Made by a program: the position numbers and the translations under genes | Assembly: GCA_030144965.1 (NCBI GenBank) | Contig: JAMPUU010000015.1 | Span: 1-64,000 of the forward strand | Direction of reading: 5' to 3' | Source: Nitrospira sp. BO4 | Lineage (GTDB): Bacteria; Nitrospirota; Nitrospiria; Nitrospirales; Nitrospiraceae | DNA length: 64,000 nt | Notes under the pieces: generated by a model | Database searches by the model: none | Told to the model about the DNA's origin: nothing | The model's input: only the letters and a program-made list of their open reading frames with translations | Part shown: positions 8,454 to 16,389 of the stretch, one piece after another | How the letters are laid out: the number at the start of each line of letters is the position of its first letter | How positions within the stretch are numbered: position 1 is the first letter of the stretch

Positions 8454-8490
8454 TGTAACCATTGGTAACATGCCTATTCCCCCCTGTCAA
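8454..8490 (-). promoter_or_regulatory. Promoter and operator of the LexA-like gene
   Basis: On the minus strand TTGACA (8485-8490), 17 bases, then TACCAA (8462-8467) make a plausible sigma-70 promoter. The -10 element lies inside the palindrome TGTAACCATTGGTAACA (8454-8470; arms match at 7 of 8 positions about a central base). The start codon is at 8450-8452 with no ribosome site before it, so the transcript is probably leaderless. A repressor on the palindrome would block the -10 region. Confidence 0.6.
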
Positions 8491-8979
8491 GGGAGGATAT
8501 TTCGGGATATTCACGAGGGCTGCTGTGTATAACTTCTGGACTTGGGGAAAATTTCAACGTTACGAACTCTCTAACAATTTCGAAACATAGAATTAACCGA
8601 CTTTTAGAGCTTTTTCTTTCCGCGTCCGCCGAAGACCACTAGATGTAGTGGCCCATTTCCATTTTCAATCAATGATTAAAAAATAGGCAAAAGGGTCTCT
8701 CCCCACGCATTCGGCTGATTCAGGCATCGCGAAGGCACTTGTTCACAGACTTATCCACAGAAATTGGGGAGAGTGGAATCCCTCGAGAAAGTGAAAAGGA
8801 ATAAGTGTGCGAGCTAAATGTGGTGACCGTCAGTTGAATCAAGGAAGATTGCGTGATGAGAAGCTGAAGAAGAAATCGGCAGCGATGGCAACACACACAA
8901 ACGCCGCTTACCCGCCTCAACGAGCGGGTAAGCTGAGCGTTATCCTGATCTCTATCGCGACGCGATAAGTAACGAGCCG
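8491..8979. other. A+T-rich intergenic region with DnaA-box-like sites
   Basis: No gene is visible. There are two perfect 9-mers of the DnaA-box consensus: TTATACACA on the minus strand (8524-8532) and TTATCCACA on the plus strand (8751-8759). A one-mismatch copy, TTGTTCACA, is at 8739-8747. The stretch between (about 8560-8690) is A+T-rich. This could be an origin-like region or a DnaA-regulated promoter. No dnaA, dnaN or partition gene is nearby, so origin function is only a possibility. Confidence 0.3.
8906..8933. terminator. Perfect 10-bp hairpin, possible terminator
   Basis: GCTTACCCGC and GCGGGTAAGC pair perfectly around an 8-base loop. It lies 46 bases beyond the stop of the molbindin gene (leftward). 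No run of T follows in that direction, so it is at best a weak or factor-assisted terminator. A second small palindrome, TATCGCG-A-CGCGATA, is at 8953-8967, nearer the stop. Confidence 0.4.
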
Positions 8980-9183
8980 TTACTTTCCGATCATCACTTC
9001 TGTGGCTTTGATGGCGACCAACACTGAGTCATTCACCTTCAACCCCATATTCTTGACGGAGCCTTCCGTGATGGCCGCAACAAACTCGAGTGTGCCGACC
9101 TTAACCGTTACTTCGGCCATTGCTTGTCCTTCTGTGATGCGACTGACGGTGCCTTGGAACTGATTGCGCGCGCTAAGTTTCAT
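8980..9183 (-). CDS. Molbindin (single TOBE/Mop domain)
   Basis: 67 residues, one Mop/TOBE domain: ARNQFQGTVSRITEG at the start, then KVNDSVLVAIKATEVMI. Molbindins assemble into oligomers that bind molybdate or tungstate in the cytoplasm, acting as a store or buffer. The family length is about 68, so this is complete. A ribosome site (AAAGGAGG) precedes the ATG. It is the last gene of the leftward molybdate locus, and its final motif KATEVMI is nearly repeated in the next gene. Confidence 0.9.
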   Translation of the reverse strand: MKLSARNQFQGTVSRITEGQAMAEVTVKVGTLEFVAAITEGSVKNMGLKVNDSVLVAIKATEVMIGK

Positions 9184-9354
9184 GATCTGTCCTCCTTTGA
9201 TAAGTAAAGAATCGTCGTAGCTCCTCCTCGTACCGTATCAGCTGCTCATGAGAAAAGGATGTACGTTCGGTAAGAATATTTCGCTAGTTTGTGCGGGATC
9301 GATTGGTTTTTGTAAGTCAAGACAGTCTGGACGAGGTGGTTCGAATTGATCGGT

Positions 9355-9747
9355 TTAGTTTTTCACGATCATGACCTCGGTCGCTTTGACCAAAGCAATG
9401 GCGGTGTCTCCGATGCGAAGCCCGAGTTCGTCCAGCGCATCACGAGTGATCACGGCGGTGATCTTGTGGGAACCAATGTCGACGTCGATCTGTGCCATAA
9501 TCGCGTCCCGCTTGATTCCAGTCACCCTGCCGACGAGCTTATTTCGTCCACTGACATCATCAGCGCCGGATGGCTTTTTGCCAAGCCACCGGTCCAGCAA
9601 CGATTTTGTAAACCGATAGCGTCCCCCAATCTTCGGGGCCTCAATTTTGCCCTCCCAGATATATCGATAGAATGTCGGCAATGTCAGCCGAACATATCGT
9701 GCCGCTTCCTTGGCGGTTAGCACGTCACCCATCATTCTTTTCGCCAT
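9355..9747 (-). CDS. Excisionase-type helix-turn-helix protein fused to a TOBE domain, probable molybdate regulator
   Basis: 130 residues in two parts. Residues 8-55 are a HTH_17 (MerR/excisionase-like) DNA-binding domain (LTAKEAARYVRLTLPTFYRY). Residues 65-130 are a TOBE/Mop domain ending in KATEVMI. This combination plays the role of ModE, which has a different winged helix-turn-helix: molybdate binding in TOBE would alter DNA binding. It sits in the modABC locus between two other TOBE-related genes, and a 17-bp interrupted palindrome lies just upstream. Confidence 0.8.
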   Translation of the reverse strand: MAKRMMGDVLTAKEAARYVRLTLPTFYRYIWEGKIEAPKIGGRYRFTKSLLDRWLGKKPSGADDVSGRNKLVGRVTGIKRDAIMAQIDVDIGSHKITAVITRDALDELGLRIGDTAIALVKATEVMIVKN

Positions 9748-9783
9748 CGATGGTTCCTATCATTGAATCGACTACCCTGGAGT

Positions 9784-9800
9784 CTGTTTAGCCTAGACAG
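9784..9800. promoter_or_regulatory. Interrupted palindrome, possible operator
   Basis: CTGTTTAGCCTAGACAG reads as CTGT-n-TAG-n-CTA-n-ACAG, symmetric at 14 of 17 positions. It lies between the stop of the upstream gene (9810) and the start of the helix-turn-helix/TOBE gene (9747), 37-53 bases before that start. This is where an autoregulatory site would be expected. It does not resemble the E. coli ModE site. Confidence 0.35.
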
Positions 9801-9809
9801 GGTCTTCCA

Positions 9810-10379
9810 CTAAAGTGGCATCGACGTATCTTTGGCACTGCAGTCCTGCATCCACATTCGTCCGTATACCAACGCCTCGGGCTCCAGAGCAGCCACTCGC
9901 TGACTGGGAAATAGCTGGATTCTGCGGGGATCGACGATGATACTGACTGGATCCCATGTTCGAGCTGAACTCGTGGATCCCAAGACCGGGATCGTGCTGG
10001 CCAGAGCCCAGCTTTCGCCATGAATTTTTGCTGTGACGGTTTGCCCTTCCTTGAGCGGCTTTATCAGCACAATGCGACCGTACCAGCGGTTCAGTCGCTG
10101 TCTACTCCGACGAAATAAACCCGCCTCAAGCCGAACGGCCTCAGCCGGAATCTTGGCGATGACGGGCTGTCCGGGGAAAAAGCAATGGTCATCGCCGAGT
10201 GCCAGCCTGATGCGCATGTCGACTCGGCGTCCCGCACGGATGCGTACTGTGGGGTGAAGAAGACCCACGTACTGGGAATGAACGATTCCTTTCACAAGGG
10301 TGACCATGGAATCGGCGAGGAGCATGTTGCCCTCTGGATGATCAGGAACCCTCCCGCCAGAGATGGTGTCATGATTCAT
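9810..10379 (-). CDS. Protein with divergent TOBE-like region, molybdate locus
   Basis: 189 residues from the ATG at 10379, placed because CGGAGG precedes it; an ATG 30 bases further upstream has none. Residues 80-160 (EGQTVTAKIHGESWALASTI, then DPVSIIVDPRRIQLFP) resemble the oligobinding/TOBE-type beta-barrels found at the end of ABC-transporter ATPases. I cannot assign a defined family. It starts 33 bases after modC stops, so it is probably in the modABC transcript and may bind oxyanions or regulate the transporter. Confidence 0.45.
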   Translation of the reverse strand: MNHDTISGGRVPDHPEGNMLLADSMVTLVKGIVHSQYVGLLHPTVRIRAGRRVDMRIRLALGDDHCFFPGQPVIAKIPAEAVRLEAGLFRRSRQRLNRWYGRIVLIKPLKEGQTVTAKIHGESWALASTIPVLGSTSSARTWDPVSIIVDPRRIQLFPSQRVAALEPEALVYGRMWMQDCSAKDTSMPL

Positions 10380-10412
10380 GACCGGACCTCCGATCGTAAA
10401 TGATGCCATGCA

Positions 10413-11504
10413 CTAGGCCATCAACTCTTCATTCAACGCCACGGTCTTGATGTGGGCGAATACCCGTTGTCTAGGTTTCAATCCCAGCGTGACGAGCGAT
10501 TTTCGAGTGATGCTGGCTACGAGTGGAACTCCGATGTCCAACAGCACGTCGACCGAGGCCTGGTCCATCTCCCGGATCTCGACAATCGTGGCCTCCAGAA
10601 TATTCAACACACTGGTCGGCGCGATGGTCTTCTCCAAGACGAGGCTGACATCGCTGGAAAGGATGTGGACGCGCACGACCTGTCCAACGGTGACCGACTG
10701 AAGCGGCACAAAGAGGCGCTGGCCGTTGAATTCCAGTTGAGTGAGGCCGTACTGCGCTTCATGAACAGCGACACGAGCCTCCAAGATGGCGCCGATTCGA
10801 TGCGCTCCGAAATGTCCCCGGAATTGCAAAGAAGTGAACACCTCATTAAGCGCGCCGGACGCGATGACCTTCCCCTCTTTCAAAAGAACGACACGGTCTG
10901 CCAGTTGAAGGATTTCAGCGATCGCATGGCTGACGTACATCACCGGGATACGGAGTTCCTCATGCAGACGACGGATGAAGGGAAGGAGCTCTTGCTTGCG
11001 TTGAATATCCAGCGAGGCAAGTGGCTCATCCAGAAGGAGCAGTTTGGGACTTGTCAGCAGCGCACGGCCGATCGCCACTCGCTGTTGCTCCCCGCCGGAT
11101 AGTTTGTGAATGCGGCGTTCAAGAAGATGGCCGATTCCCAGAATGTCGACGACTTGCTCGATCGTAATGCGGCGTTCTTCTGAAGAGATACGCTTGTACC
11201 CGTACAGCAGATTCGCGCGTACGTTGTAATGGGGGAACAAGCGGGGTTCTTGGAAGACATACCCGACCGGTCGTTTATGGAGCGGTAGGCACAGATCTTT
11301 TGTTTCATCCTGCCAGACATCGTCGCCGAACCGCATGACGCCGTTCGGAGCCCGTTCGAGCCCGGCCAGACACCTCAAGAGAGTGGTCTTTCCTGATCCG
11401 GACGGTCCGAAGATGGCAGTAATGCCCGACATTGGGACATCCACATCAACGTCCAAATGAAAGGCCGGAAATCGTACATCAAAGCGTGCCAGCAGACGGC
11501 TCAT
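10413..11504 (-). CDS. modC: Molybdate ABC transporter ATPase ModC
   Basis: 363 residues. Residues 1-235 are the ABC ATPase: Walker A GPSGSGKTT (about 33-41), Q-loop FQEPRLFPHYNV, signature LSGGEQQRVAIGRAL, Walker B LLLLDEPLASLD, switch His in YVSHAIAEI. The C-terminal 120 residues hold a Mop/TOBE regulatory domain typical of ModC. The start at 11504 overlaps the modB stop by 4 bases (ATGA), so a much longer open frame upstream is ignored. It energises molybdate import with ModB and ModA. Confidence 0.93.
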   Translation of the reverse strand: MSRLLARFDVRFPAFHLDVDVDVPMSGITAIFGPSGSGKTTLLRCLAGLERAPNGVMRFGDDVWQDETKDLCLPLHKRPVGYVFQEPRLFPHYNVRANLLYGYKRISSEERRITIEQVVDILGIGHLLERRIHKLSGGEQQRVAIGRALLTSPKLLLLDEPLASLDIQRKQELLPFIRRLHEELRIPVMYVSHAIAEILQLADRVVLLKEGKVIASGALNEVFTSLQFRGHFGAHRIGAILEARVAVHEAQYGLTQLEFNGQRLFVPLQSVTVGQVVRVHILSSDVSLVLEKTIAPTSVLNILEATIVEIREMDQASVDVLLDIGVPLVASITRKSLVTLGLKPRQRVFAHIKTVALNEELMA

Positions 11505-12181
11505 GACACATGGATGGGAAATCGTCGGTTTGTGATATAGACCGCCAACAGCACCAGAAACGAAAAGATCAGCATGAAGGCTGAGACGGCGTGCGCCTGA
11601 GCGTATTCCCCGACTTCGACATGCTCGAAGATGGTTGTGGAGAGGACACGTGTTTGCCCCGGAATGGATCCACCGACCATAAGCACCACTCCAAATTCTC
11701 CCATCGTATGTGCAAACCCCAGCACAATTGCACTGATATAGCCTCGCAGTGCGATCGGGGAGATAACCGTTAGAAACGCATCCCACTTTGAAGCACGGAG
11801 TGACCAGGCCGCTTCCATGGGTGCCTTGCCGACCGCTTCAAATGCGCTTTGCAACGGCTGAATGACGAATGGCATTGAATAAAACACTGAGGCGATCACC
11901 AGACCGATGAAGGTGAAGGCGAGGGAGAGATCTGCAAACCGGCCGAGCGGCCCGTAAGGACCCAGTGCGACGAGAATGTAGAATCCCAGGACGGTGGGCG
12001 GAAGCACGATCGGGAGCGCGACCACAGCTTCTATGATAGGTCTCAACCGGGATCGTGTATGTGCCAGCCACCAAGCGAGGGGCGTGCCTACGATCAGCAG
12101 AACGATCACTGTCATCGTGGCCAGTCGGACGCTGACCCACAGCGCGCTCAGATCCAGATCTGTCAAAGCTCCCATATGCAC
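11501..12181 (-). CDS. modB: Molybdate ABC transporter permease ModB
   Basis: 226 residues with five to six membrane segments. The ATPase-contact (EAA) loop is present as EAAWSLRASKWDAFLTVISP, and HTMGEFGVVLMVGG is the ModB/CysT permease signature. The first codon shown is GTG; an ATG two codons later (12175) is equally possible. It lies 3 bases after modA and overlaps modC by 4, a tight modABC operon. Confidence 0.93.
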   Translation of the reverse strand: MHMGALTDLDLSALWVSVRLATMTVIVLLIVGTPLAWWLAHTRSRLRPIIEAVVALPIVLPPTVLGFYILVALGPYGPLGRFADLSLAFTFIGLVIASVFYSMPFVIQPLQSAFEAVGKAPMEAAWSLRASKWDAFLTVISPIALRGYISAIVLGFAHTMGEFGVVLMVGGSIPGQTRVLSTTIFEHVEVGEYAQAHAVSAFMLIFSFLVLLAVYITNRRFPIHVS

Positions 12182-12184
12182 GTT

Positions 12185-12946
12185 CTACTTCAACTCATAA
12201 CCATAGTGTTCGATGATCGCCTTTGCCTGCGGGCCACCCATGAACTCCATGAGCGCTTTGGCCGCCGGGTTGTCTTTTCCCTTCGTCAGCAAGATCACGT
12301 CTTGTTTGATCGGTTCATGCAGATTGGTAGGGACGTCCCATCGACTACCTTGACCCTTGATTTTCGGATCGAGGACCTGTGATAACGCCACAAAACCCAA
12401 TTGAACATTGCCCGACTCGATGAATCCCATGGTCTGGCCGATATTTTCTCCCATGACAATTTGGGGTTGTAGACCCTCCCAGAGATCCAACTTTTGCATG
12501 GTCTGCATCGCCGCCAGGCCGTAAGGCGCGGTCTTGGGATTCGCGATGGCGAGGCGCTTGAAATTTTTTGAGCGTAACGTTTCCTCTCCTTTCACCAGGT
12601 CGGCATTCGGACTCCACAGCACGAGGCGGCCTATGGCATACGTCAAACGGGAACCCTTGACCCCCAACCCCTCGTCTTCCAACAGCTTTGGACGTTCCAT
12701 ATCGGCAGAGAAGAACACATCGAACGGCGCCCCGTTCTTGATTTGCGAATAGAAGTTTCCGGAGGAACCGGCGGCCACCCGGAGGTTGTGACCGGTTGCG
12801 GTTTCGAATTCAATCGCTATTTCACGAAATGGCGGAACAAAATTGGCGGCGACGGCCACCAAGACCTGCTCGGCGAAAGCCGGTGTCACCGCCGCACTCG
12901 CGATGACACACACATACCATGCTAGAAACCTCTGTTTCATGGTCAA
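12185..12946 (-). CDS. modA: Molybdate-binding periplasmic protein ModA
   Basis: 253 residues, signal peptide cut near AFAEQ. The mature protein has the ModA pattern: VAVAANFVPPFREIA at the start, AAGSSGNFYSQIKNGAPFDV (oxyanion-binding Ser/Gly loop), NPKTAPYGLAA, and a GNVQLGFVALSQV segment near the end. It captures molybdate (or tungstate) in the periplasm for ModBC. It lies 6 bases after the porin gene, so an outer-membrane channel and the inner-membrane importer are transcribed together. Confidence 0.92.
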   Translation of the reverse strand: MTMKQRFLAWYVCVIASAAVTPAFAEQVLVAVAANFVPPFREIAIEFETATGHNLRVAAGSSGNFYSQIKNGAPFDVFFSADMERPKLLEDEGLGVKGSRLTYAIGRLVLWSPNADLVKGEETLRSKNFKRLAIANPKTAPYGLAAMQTMQKLDLWEGLQPQIVMGENIGQTMGFIESGNVQLGFVALSQVLDPKIKGQGSRWDVPTNLHEPIKQDVILLTKGKDNPAAKALMEFMGGPQAKAIIEHYGYELK

Positions 12947-12952
12947 TCCTTT

Positions 12953-14497
12953 CTAGATCCTGACTCGCATCTGCGCGTAAAAGTAATCACTATCCTTGTT
13001 CCCGCCGGTCGGCATTTGAGCCAGGATGGCGGGGCTGTCGAAATAGGAGCCCTTGAACCAATGGATATAGCCGACATCAAAGTCCAGGTTCTTATTGACC
13101 GCCCACCGTGCGCGTAGTTGCATGTCATGTCCGAGCGAACCACCGGAGTTGCCGGTGGGGTCCCGCAACCCAGAACTCCCGAAGACATCCTTGTTCTGGG
13201 CGAGATACCAGACGCGATGTTTGACTTCCAGAATCCAGCTGGGGGAGGGGGCGAGGATCAGCCGCCACCCCGGCGTAATGAGGTTAGTTCGGTAAAATGG
13301 CCCCCACATACTGGTGATCATGTATTCAAAGTTACGCGCGCCAAATAACGTATCGAACCCTTCGTCTTGACTATCGCCCGGCTTGTGATCGCCGCTGACG
13401 TAGTCGAAGTGAAAGAGCAGCCGGGGTGTCCAAGGCAGATTGAACATATAGCCGATATCTAAGTGCTGAAAATGGGCGAAGTGTTTGGTCACGCCCCGGT
13501 GGCCGATCTGCCAGGCGGTCTCGATTTCATAATCCACTTCTCCCGGTTTAGCCTCTTTAAAGAGGCGACCGCCAAACGTGTTATAGGTGCGATGGCTAGT
13601 CACCGTCGCGACCCGCCGATCATTCAGGCCCAGGTAATAGGCGTCCAGGTTAAACCAGCGGAACTGCTGGCTCTCAAAATATGCCCCCCAAAAGAGCGAC
13701 TTATTGTTCTCGGTATCGAGGCTCACATCGTCTCGCTGGACCGTCTCTGTGACGAAGGCCTTGAGCCGCCAGGCATTGGGCTGACTAAGTTGCCAAAGAA
13801 ACCCATCGAAGGCATTGGTGGTATTGCGGAAGTCGTTGCGCGCGACCAGGCGCCGGTTGCCCAGGTCCAGGGTAAAGCGTCCAAAGAGAAGATCGGTCCG
13901 CAACCCGGTGCTCAGGACATTGTCCAATTTCACGGCTCCAAAGAGCTGAAGCACATCGAATTCATTGATCATCGTGAGGTCTCGGAAATCGCCGGGCTTT
14001 CCATTATCAAACGACCGCGAGTCCTGTCCCTCGAAGAGAAATCGCAGCGGCCCATTGCCGCCCAAGCCCACACGAAGCCGCGACCGCATGGGAATTTGGA
14101 AGTCTGTCGCTCCGTTTCCAATTTTTTGGGCAGCCCTCCATGGGTGGTCATACGACTCAAATCTGGTCCGGTTTTCGAGCCCCAGATCGATCCAGTCGGG
14201 CAGGTGCAGCGCGGTTTTCAGGTAGCGGTTCCATTCGATATCCCTCCGGCGATTGAGGATTGCATCGGCCGGCTCAATCCAGTTTTTGCCGGTCTGTTCC
14301 GAAATTTGAAAATATCGCTCATTCGAGATCCGGCCTGTGTCACGCATGTACTTAAAGACCGGATCTTCGGTATTCTTAAATACCCATTGCCCATCTTTCT
14401 GGACCAATTCTCCATACTCGACGGCGTTCGTTGTGCTTGCTCCCACAAGCAGGAGCGACACACTGAGCAAGGCCCACCACAACGATTTCTTCGACAT
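12953..14497 (-). CDS. Outer-membrane beta-barrel (alginate-export-type porin)
   Basis: 514 residues with a signal peptide (cut near TNAVE). Residues 25-70 carry the module ELVQKDGQWVFK, DPVFKY, GRISNERYF, which also opens the unrelated porin at 16390. From about residue 95 the sequence is an alginate_exp-type barrel (DWIDLGLENRTRFESYD, repeated aromatic beta-strands, last strand ending in YAQMRVRI). Directly followed by modA, it is probably the outer-membrane route for molybdate or a similar anion; the substrate is inferred from position. Confidence 0.8.
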   Translation of the reverse strand: MSKKSLWWALLSVSLLLVGASTTNAVEYGELVQKDGQWVFKNTEDPVFKYMRDTGRISNERYFQISEQTGKNWIEPADAILNRRRDIEWNRYLKTALHLPDWIDLGLENRTRFESYDHPWRAAQKIGNGATDFQIPMRSRLRVGLGGNGPLRFLFEGQDSRSFDNGKPGDFRDLTMINEFDVLQLFGAVKLDNVLSTGLRTDLLFGRFTLDLGNRRLVARNDFRNTTNAFDGFLWQLSQPNAWRLKAFVTETVQRDDVSLDTENNKSLFWGAYFESQQFRWFNLDAYYLGLNDRRVATVTSHRTYNTFGGRLFKEAKPGEVDYEIETAWQIGHRGVTKHFAHFQHLDIGYMFNLPWTPRLLFHFDYVSGDHKPGDSQDEGFDTLFGARNFEYMITSMWGPFYRTNLITPGWRLILAPSPSWILEVKHRVWYLAQNKDVFGSSGLRDPTGNSGGSLGHDMQLRARWAVNKNLDFDVGYIHWFKGSYFDSPAILAQMPTGGNKDSDYFYAQMRVRI

Positions 14498-14561
14498 TGA
14501 TTCTCCTCTTTGTTCCGGCGGTTGATGTGAATGTGTGTCGTAACCCTTGGCGAGAAAGTAC

Positions 14562-15743
14562 TTAAACGGCCCTCAGGACATGGACTTTCCCCGTGTCGCT
14601 CGTGTCGTATCCTCCCAAGGCTTCGACCTCATTTCGAAAAGCTTTGCTCACGATGGTTTCAAACAAGTGGGCTAGGGTCGGATGAGATTTTAAGTAGAGC
14701 TTGGGTACGACCAGATCGTAGCGCGCGGCTTGGAGTGGAACGAAGTCGAGTTCAAAAAGTTGTGCCGCCGAGCGAATGCCAAGCCCAACGTCGGCCTGGC
14801 GCCCATTGATGGCTCGAGCTACTTCAAAATGAGAGGATACGACTCGGTCGTATCCTTGAACGTGTGTCGGCTCTACTCCGGAAGCCCGCAATCGTTGATC
14901 AAGCAACAGCCTCGCCCCGGAGCCTTCTTCCCGATTGATCAAGGTGACCGTCGGTTGGCCAAGATCAGCAGCAGTCCGGATGGACAATGGATTCCCTTTT
15001 CGAACTAAGAAGCCCTCTTCCCACGTCGCAAAAGTGACGACCTCATAGGCCGATCCTTTGAGGTGTCGCCGAAGGAACGGCATATTCGATTCGCCGGTGG
15101 CTGGATCAAATAAGTGCAATCCGGCAACATGGACCTCGCCACGCTGCAATGCCCGCAGTGCCGCCATACTGCCCATCGGCCAACCGACGACCGTCGTCTG
15201 ATCCTTGTGTCGCCGCAAATATTCGCCGGCCAGAAAAATTGCCGGGTCGCATCCGGCTACGGAGATTTCCTGTTGGATCGCTTCCCGGTCGCGTGAGAGT
15301 TTTACTCGAACGGTTGAGCCGGAGGGCTTGAGATGTGTGTGGGTGATATATCCATCGGCAGGAATTGCAAAGGAAAGTTGCCCGCCCAAGTCGGCGACAG
15401 GACGCACGATCATCCGTCTTCCTATAGTGGAAACCTTGACCCGAATGGGCGAGATAGTCGGCTCTTTTTCTACGCGCTGACCGATCAACTCACCTTCGAT
15501 TATGTCTTCAGCTGGGATAAGAGCGAATAGATCCTCTACGCGGCATGTCAAAACAGAGGCCAACCGGAGCGCAACGGCCGTGGTCGGCAAATACAGATTT
15601 GATTCAATCGAAGAGACAGCCTGCCGCGTCATGCCTGCTCGCCTGGCGAGTTCACCTTGGGAGAACCCGTTCTTCGTTCGGACAGATTTGAGGTGATTGG
15701 AAAACTGAACGGCGTTTTCCTGTTGTTTGGTCTGAATTTTCAT
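14562..15743 (-). CDS. XRE-type regulator with periplasmic-binding-protein-like sensor domain
   Basis: 393 residues. Residues 15-75 form an XRE helix-turn-helix (GFSQGELARRAGMTRQAVSS). Residues 90-390 resemble type-2 binding proteins of the ModA kind (VAGCDPAIFLAGEYL, VHVAGLHLFDPATGE, NREEGSGARLLLDQRL, ADVGLGIRSAAQLF). Proteins of this architecture are thought to sense molybdate or a related ligand and control transport genes. I start at ATG 15743: the ATG at 15779 lies inside a palindrome and ahead of the -10 element. It is the gene between the molybdate and sulfur loci, so it may control one or both. Confidence 0.8.
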   Translation of the reverse strand: MKIQTKQQENAVQFSNHLKSVRTKNGFSQGELARRAGMTRQAVSSIESNLYLPTTAVALRLASVLTCRVEDLFALIPAEDIIEGELIGQRVEKEPTISPIRVKVSTIGRRMIVRPVADLGGQLSFAIPADGYITHTHLKPSGSTVRVKLSRDREAIQQEISVAGCDPAIFLAGEYLRRHKDQTTVVGWPMGSMAALRALQRGEVHVAGLHLFDPATGESNMPFLRRHLKGSAYEVVTFATWEEGFLVRKGNPLSIRTAADLGQPTVTLINREEGSGARLLLDQRLRASGVEPTHVQGYDRVVSSHFEVARAINGRQADVGLGIRSAAQLFELDFVPLQAARYDLVVPKLYLKSHPTLAHLFETIVSKAFRNEVEALGGYDTSDTGKVHVLRAV

Positions 15744-15749
15744 GGCGGC

Positions 15750-15783
15750 TGTATAGCAATCATAATTGTCATATGTCAATTAT
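15750..15783 (-). promoter_or_regulatory. Promoter and palindromic operator of the 14562-15743 regulator
   Basis: On the minus strand TTGACA (15774-15779), 18 bases, TATACA (15750-15755). The ATG begins 6 bases after the -10, so the mRNA should start at or next to the start codon (leaderless); no ribosome site is visible. A 22-bp palindrome covers 15762-15783: arms ATAATTG and CAATTAT around a central CATATG, with only two non-matching positions. It covers the -35 and part of the spacer, which fits autorepression. Confidence 0.65.
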
Positions 15784-15945
15784 AATTTACTCAATCTTTT
15801 TGTATAGCTAAAAAATGAGTAAATCGCCTGGCAGGGAATATTGGTAATCGAGAGCATGTGAAACAATCATTTAAGAATATAAATATCTCCTAACAAGTTG
15901 ATTGTATTACAAGGATTAGAAATTTTCACTTTATTATTTATTATG

Positions 15946-15975
15946 TTGACAAAGAAACTCTAGTTTAGATATAAG
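15946..15975 (+). promoter_or_regulatory. Sigma-70 promoter of the sulfur locus (yezD end)
   Basis: TTGACA at 15946-15951, an 18-base spacer, then TATAAG at 15970-15975, in an A+T-rich stretch (about 15780-15980). It points toward the small YezD gene at 16043, leaving a leader of about 60 bases. It is divergent from the regulator promoter 170 bases away. Confidence 0.6.
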
Positions 15976-16042
15976 ATGCATCGTTAATCACGATCGGTAA
16001 TGTAAAGATTGACGTGGCGATCGAGAAAGTAGAGTCAAAAAC

Positions 16043-16231
16043 ATGTTTAAAGCAGATCAAGAGGTAACGAATCCAAGCTTAGATTCGGCGGTCGAGCAAG
16101 CAATCCTGCTTGCCCTGAAGGGGATTCGGTTCGGGTCTGTCGAAATCATCGTTCATGACTCAAAAGTGGTCCAGATCGAACGAAAAGAAAAGACACGCTT
16201 TGACGGCACACTTTCACGCTCGATTCGATGA
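16043..16231 (+). CDS. YezD family protein (DUF2292)
   Basis: 62 residues. The core IRFGSVEIIVHDSKVVQIER matches the YezD/DUF2292 pattern (GxxxIxIxxGKVVQIExxEK). Family members are 50-60 residues long and are often next to sulfate or sulfur assimilation genes; their biochemical role is not known. Position at the head of the rightward sulfur locus fits that. It is the first gene after the 15946 promoter. Confidence 0.8.
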   Translation: MFKADQEVTNPSLDSAVEQAILLALKGIRFGSVEIIVHDSKVVQIERKEKTRFDGTLSRSIR

Positions 16232-16389
16232 CGCGCTGATGACAGTACAAAAAGAGCCGTTGTACCTAGGAGTATTCAGATGATCAGGTAGGTAGTCCAG
16301 ACGACTGGAAGTGCCAGAGTTGCTATTAATTCATTTAACTAAGAACTGACCGGACCACCGGAAGTTCACATGTCAGGGAGGAATGCGAC

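Noticed and set aside
10413-11786. A 457-codon frame that would fuse 94 extra residues to the front of ModC
   Set aside because: The extra part lies over modB in another frame and has shadow composition. ModC starts at 11504 with the usual ATGA overlap.
13463-14500. A 345-codon plus-strand frame antisense to the alginate-type porin
   Set aside because: It mirrors the codons of the porin on the other strand, has no domain, signal or ribosome site, and is explained as a shadow.
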